9,311 nt of DNA, from assembly GCA_012841425.1 (NCBI GenBank), contig DUUR01000152.1, positions 1 to 9,311 of the forward strand, written 5' to 3'. Every line of letters begins with the position of its first letter. The first letter of the stretch is position 1. The stretch is from Bacteroidales bacterium (GTDB taxonomy: Bacteria; Bacteroidota; Bacteroidia; Bacteroidales; Dysgonomonadaceae). Shown here piece by piece: positions 1 to 9,179 of the stretch. A program made the position numbers and the translations under genes. The notes under the pieces were generated by a model, which was not told the DNA's origin, did not search any database, and saw only the letters and a program-made list of their open reading frames with translations.

Positions 1-2096
<2,096 letters not shown>

Positions 2097-2122
2097 TTAG
2101 TGGTTTGTATATTATTTTTTAT

Positions 2123-2986
2123 TTATCTAAATTCTTCCAATAAAATAGCTGCTAATCTACTAGTTCCAATTCTAAAAAGGTTGTTATTGCACCATTCATC
2201 TCCTAATACATGCTTAAGAATTGTATAGTAAATCACTGCATCTTTGGTTGTTGAAACTCCACCTGAGACTTTAACACCTATTTTTTTCTTTGTTGTTTTA
2301 TAATACGATTTTATTGCCATACACATTACAAAAAAATCTTCGGGTGTCGCTCCAGGATAGCCTTTGCCGGTAGAGGTTTTAATAAAATCAGCTCCTGAAT
2401 ACATCGAAAGTATCGATGCATTATGAATATTTACAGGGTTTAATAGTGCGCTCGTTTCAAGTATTACCTTTAACGATTGGTCTCTGCAAACCTCTTTAAT
2501 TTCCATAATCTCTTCACACATTTCTTGGTATTCTTTATCAAGAAATAGTCCAAGGTTTATAACTATATCAATTTCGTCAGCTCCGTCGGCTAAAGCAAGT
2601 GAAGTTTCGGCAATTTTAACTTCAATAAATGTTTGCGATGATGGAAAGCCAGCAGATACGGCAGCAATTTTAACATCTGCTGTTAGTGATTCTTTTACAG
2701 TCCTAACTAAATTCGGATAGACACAAATTGCAGCAACATTTTCAACTTCTGGATCCAATCCTTCTAAATCATTTACTTTTTGAGTGAAGTTCCATATCGA
2801 TTCTTTAGAATCTGTACTATTCAAACTTGTTAAATCTATACAGCTGTATATCTCTTTATAAGTTTCTTTATTGTTGTTAGAATCAAAATTCTCTGCTACT
2901 ATTTTATCTATTTCACTAGATATTTCCTTTTCAGTTAAGTTTAATCGATGTTTATTTATCGCATCTATATATTTACTGGATTCCAT
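2123..2986 (-). CDS. deoC: Deoxyribose-phosphate aldolase (DERA)
   Basis: This cytosolic class I aldolase converts 2-deoxyribose 5-phosphate to glyceraldehyde 3-phosphate and acetaldehyde, the last step of deoxynucleoside catabolism. The 287 residues align with the E. coli type of DERA from about residue 48 (CIDLTSLN, then AAICVYPNLV). Catalytic features are the Asp pair in ADEIDIV (138/140), the Schiff-base Lys203 in FIKTSTGKG and the proton-relay Lys239 in GVKVSGGV. Phosphate-binding segments are SGGVST and the C-terminal GTSRL. The first 50 or so residues are an extra, charged segment absent from the 259-residue E. coli enzyme; its role is unknown. The start is ATG 2986, preceded by an A-rich stretch and no Shine-Dalgarno site, 10 bases after the mazG-like stop, so it is probably co-transcribed. 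No phosphopentomutase or nucleoside phosphorylase gene is next to it here. Confidence 0.97.
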   Translation of the reverse strand: MESSKYIDAINKHRLNLTEKEISSEIDKIVAENFDSNNNKETYKEIYSCIDLTSLNSTDSKESIWNFTQKVNDLEGLDPEVENVAAICVYPNLVRTVKESLTADVKIAAVSAGFPSSQTFIEVKIAETSLALADGADEIDIVINLGLFLDKEYQEMCEEIMEIKEVCRDQSLKVILETSALLNPVNIHNASILSMYSGADFIKTSTGKGYPGATPEDFFVMCMAIKSYYKTTKKKIGVKVSGGVSTTKDAVIYYTILKHVLGDEWCNNNLFRIGTSRLAAILLEEFR

Positions 2987-2996
2987 ATTATACTTT

Positions 2997-3332
2997 TTAG
3001 GGATTATCTTTTAACTTATTATTATTAATGTGTCTTGTTGAGTCTCTATTTGTTTTTTTATCAATGTTTTTTATAAATGCATCTTCAAGATCCACTCCAG
3101 TTTGATTTGCTATACAAATCAACACCCAGAGTATATCGGCAAGTTCATCCGAAATATTGTTTTTTAAATCACTTTCTTTAAATGATTGATCTCCATATGT
3201 TCTAGAAATAATACGGGCAAGCTCACCAACTTCTTCAGTTAGAATAGCCATATTTGTTAGTTCACTGAAATATCGAATTCCATACTTTTTTATCCAATCA
3301 TCAACTTTAATCTGAGCTTCAAGCAAAGTCAT
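2997..3332 (-). CDS. MazG-like nucleotide pyrophosphohydrolase, single domain
   Basis: This small all-alpha NTP pyrophosphohydrolase probably hydrolyses (d)NTPs, including damaged or non-canonical ones, to the monophosphate and pyrophosphate. The metal-binding signature of the fold is present: EEVGE in the first helix pair (Glu33, Glu34 and Glu37 from the chosen start) and DELADILW (Glu63, Asp66) in the second. At 111 residues it is a one-domain form, unlike the two-domain MazG of E. coli. I chose ATG 3332 (MTLLEAQ...) because the family homology begins there and because this ATG overlaps the dtd stop as TAATG, an arrangement that favours translational coupling. An in-frame ATG at 3359 would add nine basic residues (MDRFKKQRV) and a 28-base overlap with dtd. 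The C-terminal tail (NRDSTRHINNNKL) is polar and probably disordered. The exact substrate is not readable from the sequence. Confidence 0.9.
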   Translation of the reverse strand: MTLLEAQIKVDDWIKKYGIRYFSELTNMAILTEEVGELARIISRTYGDQSFKESDLKNNISDELADILWVLICIANQTGVDLEDAFIKNIDKKTNRDSTRHINNNKLKDNP

Positions 3333-3784
3333 TACTCTCTGTTTTTTGAATCTATCCATATTGTTACCGGACCATCATTAATCAGCTGCACTTTCATGTC
3401 GGCCCCAAATTCACCAGTTTGCACTTCTTTATTTAATTGTTTGGATAAAGAATTACAAAATTCTTCATAGAGTGGGATAGAGATGTCTGGTTTTGCTGCA
3501 CGTATATATGAAGGGCGATTACCTTTTTTTGTACTAGCGTGTAGTGTAAATTGCGATACCACCAATATTTCACCTCCTATTTGCATCACTGATTCATTCA
3601 TTACCCCATATTCGTCGTCAAATATACGCAAATTAACTGCCTTTTTTACTAAATATTCTATATCATCTTTAGTATCTTCATTTATAATACCCACAAAAAT
3701 TAATAAACCCTCTTTAATAGAGCTTATTATTTTATTTTCTACAATTACAGATGCTTCAGTAACTCTTTGTATCAACAATCGCAT
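3332..3784 (-). CDS. dtd: D-aminoacyl-tRNA deacylase (DTD1 type)
   Basis: This enzyme removes D-amino acids (classically D-Tyr), and glycine mischarged on tRNA-Ala, from tRNA, keeping D-residues out of proteins. At 150 residues it is full length for the bacterial DTD family (about 145-150). It starts with the usual MRLLIQRVTEASV strand and carries both active-site signatures: SQFTL (about residues 78-82), followed by HASTKKGNRPSY, and the C-terminal GPVTIWID (about 138-145) with the Gly-Pro pair that gives chiral selectivity. The protein acts as a cytosolic homodimer. It begins 21 bases after the uvrC stop, and its TAA shares one base with the preferred start of the mazG-like gene, so it sits tightly inside the operon. 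No Shine-Dalgarno site is seen. Confidence 0.97.
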   Translation of the reverse strand: MRLLIQRVTEASVIVENKIISSIKEGLLIFVGIINEDTKDDIEYLVKKAVNLRIFDDEYGVMNESVMQIGGEILVVSQFTLHASTKKGNRPSYIRAAKPDISIPLYEEFCNSLSKQLNKEVQTGEFGADMKVQLINDGPVTIWIDSKNRE

Positions 3785-3805
3785 GTTACAAATTAAATTA
3801 TATAA

Positions 3806-5602
3806 TTATTTATTTTTGTTAATCCAATCTATAATAATATTGGCTTTACTTTTTCCAATTACTTTTTCAATTTCATCATAACTTGCCTCTTTCAATCTTT
3901 TAATGCTTTTAAAAGTAAAAAGTAATTTTTTTTTGGTTACAGTTCCTATTCCTTTTATAGAATCTAATTCTGAAGAAATTTGAGCTTTACTTCTTTGTTT
4001 ACGATGATGAGTTAATCCAAACCTGTGAGCTTCATCGCGAAGTTGTTGAATCAACTTTAATGTTTCAGAGTTTTTATCTATATAGAGTGGAATTGGGTCT
4101 TCTGGAAAATAAATTTCTTCCAAACGTTCAGCAATACCTATTAATCCCATTTTTCCGTAAATCCCCATTTTCCGTAATGAATCTGCAGCAGCATGTAATT
4201 GACCCTTACCACCGTCAACAACAACTAGTTGCGGTAGATTTTCGCCTTCCTGAAGTAAACGTGAGTAGCGTCTTTCCACTACTTCTCTCATGGATGCATA
4301 ATCATCGGCACCTACAACGCTCTTTATATTGAAATGACGATAATCTTTTTTAGAAGGTTTAGCTTTTTTGAAAACAACACATGCAGCAACTGGGTTAGTC
4401 CCTTGAATATTTGAATTGTCAAAACATTCAATATGCCATGGTGTTTCTTTAAGTTGTAAATCTTTTTTAACGCGACTCAATATTCTAGATGCTCTTTGAT
4501 CTGGATTGAGCATCTCAGCTTTCTTTAATTTATCAAGCTTATATTGTTTAACATTTTTTTCAGAAAGAGAAAGTAGTATTTTCTTATCACCAATCTTTGG
4601 GATTGTAAATTCTGCATCTTTAAGAGTAATGTCTGGTAAAAATGGAACTATTATCTCTTTAGATTTACTATTAAATCGGTGTCTCATTTCTACAATCCCC
4701 AGCCCTAGTAATTCTTCTCTACTTTCATCCAGCTTTTTCTTATATTCAAAAGTGTAAGCTTGATTTACTCCTCCATTAACAACATGTAAATAGTTGATAA
4801 ATGCAGAGTTTTCATCTTCGGCAATTGAGAAAACATCAATATTATAATTAACATTACTAACTACCTGAGATTTCTCTCTAAAATTTTGAATAAGCCCTAG
4901 CTTTTCTTTTAACTCATTAGCTTCCTCAAATTTCAATTCATCAGCAAGGCTAATCATTTTTTCACGAATCTTCTTTTCTATAATCCCAACGTTTCCCTTT
5001 AATATTTCATTTATTTCATCAACGTTTTTGTTATAGTCATCTAACGTTTGCAATCCCACACATGGCCCCTTGCATCTGTTGATATGATATTCTAGGCATA
5101 CGTTGTAATTTCCTTCAGCAATTTTTTCAGGAGATAGATTTAATCTGCATGTTCTAATTTTATATACTTTTCTTACTATTTCAAGTAGTGCATTTACAGA
5201 CTGAACAGAGGTGTAAGGACCGTAATATTTTGAACCATCTTTTACTATATTTCTGGTCTTAAAAATACGAGGAAAATATTCATTCTTTATTGCAATTGAA
5301 GGGTAGGACTTATCGTCTTTTAGTAATACATTATACCGTGGTCTTAATTTCTTGATTAAATTATTTTCCAAAAGCAGTGTGTCTTCTTCTGAGTTGACCA
5401 CAATATATTTTATATTCTTTATTTTTCGAACTAAAATTCGTGTCTTTGGGTGTTCATGATTTTTGTTAAAGTATGATGATACTCGTCGTTTTAAGTTTTT
5501 TGCTTTCCCTACATATATAACTGTCCCTTTCTCATCAACAAATTGGTAGCATCCAGGTTGATCAGGAATAATAGCCAGTATATTTTTAACATCATCGGTC
5601 AT
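3806..5602 (-). CDS. uvrC: Excinuclease ABC subunit C
   Basis: UvrC makes both the 3' and 5' cuts around damage recognised by UvrAB in nucleotide excision repair. At 598 residues it is near the usual length and all domains are visible. The GIY-YIG nuclease spans about 15-95 (PGCYQF, IYVGKAKNLKRRVSSYF, catalytic-type Glu79). A four-Cys segment lies at about 152-181 (CRLN, CLEYHINRCKGPC), and a UVR motif that contacts UvrB at about 215-240 (LADELKFEEANELKEKL). The RNase H-like nuclease has Asp395 (ECFDNSN), Asp434 (GADDYASMREV), Asp463 (VVDGGKGQ) and His526 (RDEAHRFGLTHHR). Tandem helix-hairpin-helix motifs end the protein (LDSIKGIGTVTKKKLL...). I chose ATG 5602 (MTDDVKNIL); the upstream in-frame codon at 5620 is GTG and adds only six non-conserved residues. 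It follows apt by 36 bases. Confidence 0.98.
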   Translation of the reverse strand: MTDDVKNILAIIPDQPGCYQFVDEKGTVIYVGKAKNLKRRVSSYFNKNHEHPKTRILVRKIKNIKYIVVNSEEDTLLLENNLIKKLRPRYNVLLKDDKSYPSIAIKNEYFPRIFKTRNIVKDGSKYYGPYTSVQSVNALLEIVRKVYKIRTCRLNLSPEKIAEGNYNVCLEYHINRCKGPCVGLQTLDDYNKNVDEINEILKGNVGIIEKKIREKMISLADELKFEEANELKEKLGLIQNFREKSQVVSNVNYNIDVFSIAEDENSAFINYLHVVNGGVNQAYTFEYKKKLDESREELLGLGIVEMRHRFNSKSKEIIVPFLPDITLKDAEFTIPKIGDKKILLSLSEKNVKQYKLDKLKKAEMLNPDQRASRILSRVKKDLQLKETPWHIECFDNSNIQGTNPVAACVVFKKAKPSKKDYRHFNIKSVVGADDYASMREVVERRYSRLLQEGENLPQLVVVDGGKGQLHAAADSLRKMGIYGKMGLIGIAERLEEIYFPEDPIPLYIDKNSETLKLIQQLRDEAHRFGLTHHRKQRSKAQISSELDSIKGIGTVTKKKLLFTFKSIKRLKEASYDEIEKVIGKSKANIIIDWINKNK

Positions 5603-5638
5603 TCCATTATGTAATAGCACAAATTCTAATTAGTCGTC

Positions 5639-6163
5639 TTAGAATTTTATAATAGAAATTAGCTCTACTCCTTCAGGAAAATGTTCCCTGCCTTCTAACT
5701 CTTCTAGTTCTATTAGAAAGTTTATATAAATTTGTTTTACTCCTAATTTTCTTACCAAATTATAGGCCGCCACCATTGTTCCTCCAGTTGCTAATAAATC
5801 ATCATGGAGCAATACAACGTCATTTTCATTTAAAGCATCCTCATGAATTTGTATAGCATCTTCTCCATACTCTTTGGTGTATTTCTCTTCAATTACTTTA
5901 TAAGGCAATTTACCTGGTTTTCTAATTGGTACAAACCCTGCTTCAAGTTTTATTGCTACCGCTGGCCCCATAAAAAAGCCCCGCGATTCAATGCCTACTA
6001 CTTTTGTAATTCCTCTATCTTTATACAAATCATATATTGTATCCGACAGTTCCTTTAAATGTTCTGGAGACTGAAATAGGGTAGTTATATCCTTAAATTG
6101 GATTCCCGGAATTGGGAAATCAGAAATGTTTCTAACAGCAGAAGTTAGTTTTTCTATGCTCAT
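5639..6163 (-). CDS. apt: Adenine phosphoribosyltransferase
   Basis: Apt salvages free adenine with PRPP to give AMP and pyrophosphate in the cytosol. The 174-residue protein starts as the family does (IRNISDFPIPGIQFKDITTL pattern, residues 10-29) and has the ESRGFFMG loop (59-66), RKPGKLPY (81-88) and the PRPP-binding motif VLLHDDLLATGGT (117-129). In that motif a His replaces the Val usual in E. coli Apt just before the Asp pair. I chose ATG 6163. The same frame stays open to a TTG at 6214, which would add 17 residues beginning FHVEQ. That extension is a translated palindrome (the putative parS site), has no homology to Apt N-termini and is very probably not real. The gene lies 56 bases after the mnmG stop and 36 bases before uvrC. 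Confidence 0.97.
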   Translation of the reverse strand: MSIEKLTSAVRNISDFPIPGIQFKDITTLFQSPEHLKELSDTIYDLYKDRGITKVVGIESRGFFMGPAVAIKLEAGFVPIRKPGKLPYKVIEEKYTKEYGEDAIQIHEDALNENDVVLLHDDLLATGGTMVAAYNLVRKLGVKQIYINFLIELEELEGREHFPEGVELISIIKF

Positions 6164-6197
6164 TATTTTAACTCTATTGATTAATATTATATTGTAT

Positions 6198-6213
6198 TGT
6201 TCCACGTGGAACA
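6198..6213. promoter_or_regulatory. parS: Putative parS site (ParB-binding centromere sequence)
   Basis: A perfect 16-base palindrome, TGTTCCACGTGGAACA, extended to 18 bases by the flanking T/A pair at 6197 and 6214. It fits the bacterial chromosomal parS pattern TGTTnCACGTGnAACA at every fixed position and equals the form known from Pseudomonas and close to that of Bacillus. ParB binds parS, spreads, loads SMC/condensin and segregates origins with ParA. The site lies in the 56-base gap between mnmG and apt, six bases past the mnmG stop. Chromosomal parS copies cluster near oriC, so this suggests an origin-proximal locus. No parA or parB is in this window, so binding is inferred. Confidence 0.82.
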
Positions 6214-6219
6214 AGATTT

Positions 6220-8094
6220 TTATCTTCCCAAAAGTATAAGAAGTACTGATATATCGTTTGGTGAAACACCTGGTATCCTACTTGCTTGTGCAATAGTTTC
6301 TGGATTAATACTAGCTAGTTTCTGTCGTCCTTCTGTTGAAATTGATTGTATTTCTTTATAATTAAATTTGTCTTTAATTCTTATATCTTCAAGTCGAGTT
6401 AGCTTATCAGCCATCATTCGTTCTCTCTTAATATATCCGCCATATTTAATTTTAATATCAGCCGACTCAATAATCTCATCTTTCCTATTTTCTATAGAGT
6501 TTAGAGTCTCATTAAGACTTCCAACCTCTGTAGCCATAAGATTAAGATCGATATGTGGCCTAGTAATAAGGTCCAATAGTTTTACACCATGTCTTAGTGG
6601 GGCAGTGTTTATACTCTCTAGAAATGGGTTTATTCTATCGGGTTTAATTGAAAAATTAGCAACAAAATCTATTAATCTTTTTACCTCTTCTTCTTTTTCG
6701 ATAAGAAAATTCAATCTATCTTTTGATGCTAAGCCTAGATCATAACCACGTCTAGTTAACCGCTCATCAGCGTTGTCCTGACGTAAAAGTATTCTATATT
6801 CGGCACGAGATGTAAACATTCTGTATGGTTCATCAACACCCTTTGTTATCAAATCGTCTATTAAAACACCTATATATGCCTCATCTCTTTTAAGAGTGAA
6901 TGCTTCGCCACCATGACAATTTATGTGTGCATTTATACCTGCAATTAAACCTTGCCCACCTGCTTCTTCATATCCTGTTGTGCCATTAATCTGGCCTGCA
7001 AAAAAGAGATTCTTTACCATTTTAGTCTCTAAGGTTGGCAGCAGTTGTGTAGGATCAAAAAAATCATATTCTATAGCATACCCAGGGCGGAAAATATGTA
7101 CATTCCTAAAAGCAGGAACTAACTGCAACGCTTTAATCTGATTCTGCAAGGGTAGGGAAGAGGAGAATCCATTAAGATAATACTCATTTGTATTCACACC
7201 TTCAGGTTCAAGAAATAGCTGGTGACTGGTTTTTTCAGAGAAAGTAACAATCTTTGTTTCTATACTAGGGCAGTAACGAGGACCAATACTTTGTATTTGT
7301 CCATTATATAATGGAGAGTCGTTGAGCCCCTCTCTAAGCGCATCATGAACTTCTTCTGAGGTGTAAGTAATCCAGCAGCTACGTTGTTCTAGTGTACGGT
7401 TTATGTTGGGTAAATACGAGAATTTGTGGAAATCATCATCACCTTTTTGTTCTTCAAGTAAAGAAAAATCTACACTTCTGCCGTCAATACGAACAGGAGT
7501 ACCAGTCTTCATACGATCGGTTTTAAACCCAAAGTCTCTTAGTTGTTCCGACATGCCATATGATGCAGGCTCACCTAGTCTACCCCCACCAATCTGCACT
7601 TTTCCCACATGTATAAGTCCATTCAGGAATGTTCCATTTGTAAGAATAACAGATTTAGCTTTAAATTCAACCCCCATACGTGTTTTAACACCAGTAACAA
7701 CAGCACCGTCTAGTAAAAGCTCGGACACCATGTCTTGCCACATATCAAGATTGTTTGTATTCTCAATAATATCACGCCAGGTTTCAATAAACTTTACCCT
7801 GTCGCTTTGTACCCTCGGGCTCCACATGGCGGGTCCTTTTGAACGGTTAAGCATACGAAACTGTATAGCTGTTTTGTCGCTTACAATTCCCATCTGACCA
7901 CCCAAAGCATCAATTTCACGCACAATCTGCCCCTTTGCAATACCACCTACGGCCGGATTACAGCTCATTTGGGCAATCTTGTTCATGTCCATTGTTATCA
8001 ACAATGTCTTAGAACCCATGTTGGCTGCTGCAGTTGCTGCTTCACATCCTGCATGCCCAGCACCAACCACTATAATATCGTAATTAAAATTCAT
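6220..8094 (-). CDS. mnmG: tRNA uridine-5-carboxymethylaminomethyl modification enzyme MnmG (GidA)
   Basis: MnmG is the FAD- and NADH-dependent partner of the GTPase MnmE. Together they install the (carboxymethyl)aminomethyl group at C5 of wobble U34 in several tRNAs, using methylene-tetrahydrofolate. At 624 residues it is full length. The N-terminal Rossmann motif GAGHAG (11-16) binds FAD, and SCNPAVGGIAKGQIVREID (45-62) is the conserved segment after it. GPRYCPSIETK (271-281) holds the family Cys275. NGTTGYEEAGGQGLIAGINA (370-389) is the second family signature, followed by FTSRAEYRILLRQDNADERLT (427-447). The C-terminal helical domain, which contacts MnmE and tRNA, ends with ASRIPGVSPNDISVLLILLGR. 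ATG 8094 has an AAGGAG ribosome binding site six bases upstream. It appears to head the operon with apt, uvrC, dtd, the mazG-like gene and deoC; mnmE is not in the window. Confidence 0.98.
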   Translation of the reverse strand: MNFNYDIIVVGAGHAGCEAATAAANMGSKTLLITMDMNKIAQMSCNPAVGGIAKGQIVREIDALGGQMGIVSDKTAIQFRMLNRSKGPAMWSPRVQSDRVKFIETWRDIIENTNNLDMWQDMVSELLLDGAVVTGVKTRMGVEFKAKSVILTNGTFLNGLIHVGKVQIGGGRLGEPASYGMSEQLRDFGFKTDRMKTGTPVRIDGRSVDFSLLEEQKGDDDFHKFSYLPNINRTLEQRSCWITYTSEEVHDALREGLNDSPLYNGQIQSIGPRYCPSIETKIVTFSEKTSHQLFLEPEGVNTNEYYLNGFSSSLPLQNQIKALQLVPAFRNVHIFRPGYAIEYDFFDPTQLLPTLETKMVKNLFFAGQINGTTGYEEAGGQGLIAGINAHINCHGGEAFTLKRDEAYIGVLIDDLITKGVDEPYRMFTSRAEYRILLRQDNADERLTRRGYDLGLASKDRLNFLIEKEEEVKRLIDFVANFSIKPDRINPFLESINTAPLRHGVKLLDLITRPHIDLNLMATEVGSLNETLNSIENRKDEIIESADIKIKYGGYIKRERMMADKLTRLEDIRIKDKFNYKEIQSISTEGRQKLASINPETIAQASRIPGVSPNDISVLLILLGR

Positions 8095-8100
8095 TTATAT

Positions 8101-8106
8101 CTCCTT
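8101..8106 (-). promoter_or_regulatory. Strong Shine-Dalgarno site of mnmG
   Basis: The minus strand reads AAGGAG, then six bases (ATATAA), then the mnmG ATG at 8094, which is near-ideal complementarity and spacing. It confirms the mnmG start. It stands out because the other starts here (deoC, mazG-like, dtd, uvrC, apt, the nuclease-fold gene) have no comparable site, as is usual in Bacteroidetes. Confidence 0.8.
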
Positions 8107-8125
8107 ACACTCAGTTAATCAGTAG

Positions 8126-8154
8126 CAAAGATACTAAAAAAGAAAATGTTACAA
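8126..8154 (-). promoter_or_regulatory. Candidate Bacteroidetes-type promoter of the mnmG operon
   Basis: On the minus strand, TTG (8154-8152) is followed by 18 bases and then TATCTTTG (8133-8126). This fits the Bacteroidetes housekeeping sigma pattern of a -33 TTG/TTTG and a -7 TAnnTTTG. The start of transcription would fall near 8120, giving a leader of about 25 bases that contains the AAGGAG site. It lies in the largest gap of the window, 8095-8197, which holds nothing else I can name; I saw no intrinsic terminator hairpin there for the upstream gene. Confidence 0.65.
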
Positions 8155-8197
8155 TTAAGGTTGATGTTAATTACAAATAAGAATACAGAAATGCTCT

Positions 8198-9148
8198 TTA
8201 TCTCAGATATATACGCAAGAAAATGGGCAAATGATCGCTATAACCTCCGGTATATTTACCACTGTAAGTTCTATTAGGTTTAGGTTGATTATTACTGTCA
8301 TAATGCAATAAATACTTAGGATTAAATACGTCCGCATATTCAGGCAAGCAATCTATTGTATTAGATTTTAGCATATGTCCAGATACTATGAACTGATCAA
8401 ATAATAACCAACCTTTGTGGTAGGTTGTTCCAATACCTTTTTGATACCTTGGATAAAGTAAATTGTATAGTTTTAATGGCTCTATCTTATTAAATTTTTT
8501 CTTTGCACCCAATACCTCGTCTATACTATTATCATCGGGCGTATCGTTGAAGTCGCCCATTATAAGAATATTTTGTTCAGGATTTTCACTTAAAATTTTA
8601 TACACTTCATGTCTCAATTCGCTCGCTACAAAATATCGTCTCCTCTCAGATCTTTCAGTTCCTTCAACCCTTGATGGGAAATGTGTGATAAAAAGATGAA
8701 TCACTTCCTTATTATTTGTCTCACCCTTCACATAAAGAATGTCACGTGTTCGGTCTTCAATACCCGGTAAATGCACCAGTATAGGCGCCGAGTTTATTAT
8801 CTTAAATGTTTCCCTGTTATAGATTAAAGCAACATCCGATCCTCTTTCGTCGGGACTGTCATAGTGTATAAAACTGTATTGTTTCATTCCATTTTCACTA
8901 AGGTTATCAAGAATGCTCATCATTACAGTTTTATTTTCTATCTCAGCTAAACCAATTACATCTGGCATTCCGGGCTTAACAATATCTTTAATCACTTTGG
9001 TTAGCTTCATTACTTTTCTATTAAACCGTTCTGCAGTCCATTCTCTAAATCCCTTAGGTGTAAAATCGTCGTCTAACGTCAAAGGATCATCAACAATATC
9101 ATAGAAATTCTCGGTGTTGTAAAACATAAAAGAAAAAGAAGTTGACAT
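8198..9148 (-). CDS. Endonuclease/exonuclease/phosphatase-fold protein of unknown substrate
   Basis: This is a metal-dependent phosphoesterase of the DNase I-like / exonuclease III-like superfamily. The 316 residues carry the ordered motifs of the fold: Asn11 in FYNTENF, the metal-binding Glu69 in GLAEIEN, DERGSDVALIYN (100-111), His156 in THFPSR, Asp199 and Asn201 in MGDFNDTP, Asp251 in LFDQF, and the terminal Asp305-His306 in GGYSDHLPIF. The catalytic set therefore looks complete. No signal peptide or membrane segment is visible, so a cytosolic protein is likely, although relatives in the superfamily act on DNA, RNA, inositol phosphates or sphingolipids and the substrate cannot be assigned. 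ATG 9148 lies 31 bases after ybeY with no Shine-Dalgarno site. Its stop is 103 bases before mnmG, which has its own promoter candidate, so it probably belongs with ybeY or stands alone. Confidence 0.9.
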   Translation of the reverse strand: MSTSFSFMFYNTENFYDIVDDPLTLDDDFTPKGFREWTAERFNRKVMKLTKVIKDIVKPGMPDVIGLAEIENKTVMMSILDNLSENGMKQYSFIHYDSPDERGSDVALIYNRETFKIINSAPILVHLPGIEDRTRDILYVKGETNNKEVIHLFITHFPSRVEGTERSERRRYFVASELRHEVYKILSENPEQNILIMGDFNDTPDDNSIDEVLGAKKKFNKIEPLKLYNLLYPRYQKGIGTTYHKGWLLFDQFIVSGHMLKSNTIDCLPEYADVFNPKYLLHYDSNNQPKPNRTYSGKYTGGYSDHLPIFLRIYLR

Positions 9149-9169
9149 AGCTTGTTTGTTTTCAGTTTA

Positions 9170-9177
9170 CAAATGTA
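9170..9177 (-). promoter_or_regulatory. Possible -7 promoter box before the nuclease-fold gene
   Basis: The minus strand reads TACATTTG in the 31-base gap between ybeY and the nuclease-fold gene, matching TAnnTTTG and placed 21 bases before ATG 9148. No TTG is present 17-23 bases further upstream, where a -33 element should be, so this is a weak call and read-through from ybeY is equally possible. Confidence 0.3.
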
Positions 9178-9179
9178 AA

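Noticed and set aside
3483..3881. Plus-strand open frame of 132 codons across dtd
   Set aside because: It lies antisense to dtd and the end of uvrC, which have clear motifs; its product is low-complexity and hydrophobic with no recognisable domain. The other plus-strand frames over uvrC, apt, mnmG and the nuclease-fold gene are rejected for the same reason.
5603..5620. Six-residue N-terminal extension of UvrC (MLLHNG)
   Set aside because: The upstream codon is GTG, the added residues are not part of the UvrC family, and the ATG at 5602 fits the usual start just before the GIY-YIG domain.
8145..8182. Repeated TTAATT/GTAA-like words after the nuclease-fold gene, considered as a terminator hairpin
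   Set aside because: The words are not true inverted repeats on inspection, the pairing would be short and almost all A-T, and no U-tract follows.
8741..8750. A second CACGTG hexamer, within the nuclease-fold gene
   Set aside because: The flanking bases (AATGT and TTCGG) do not match the parS arms, so it is only a chance hexamer, not a second parS site.
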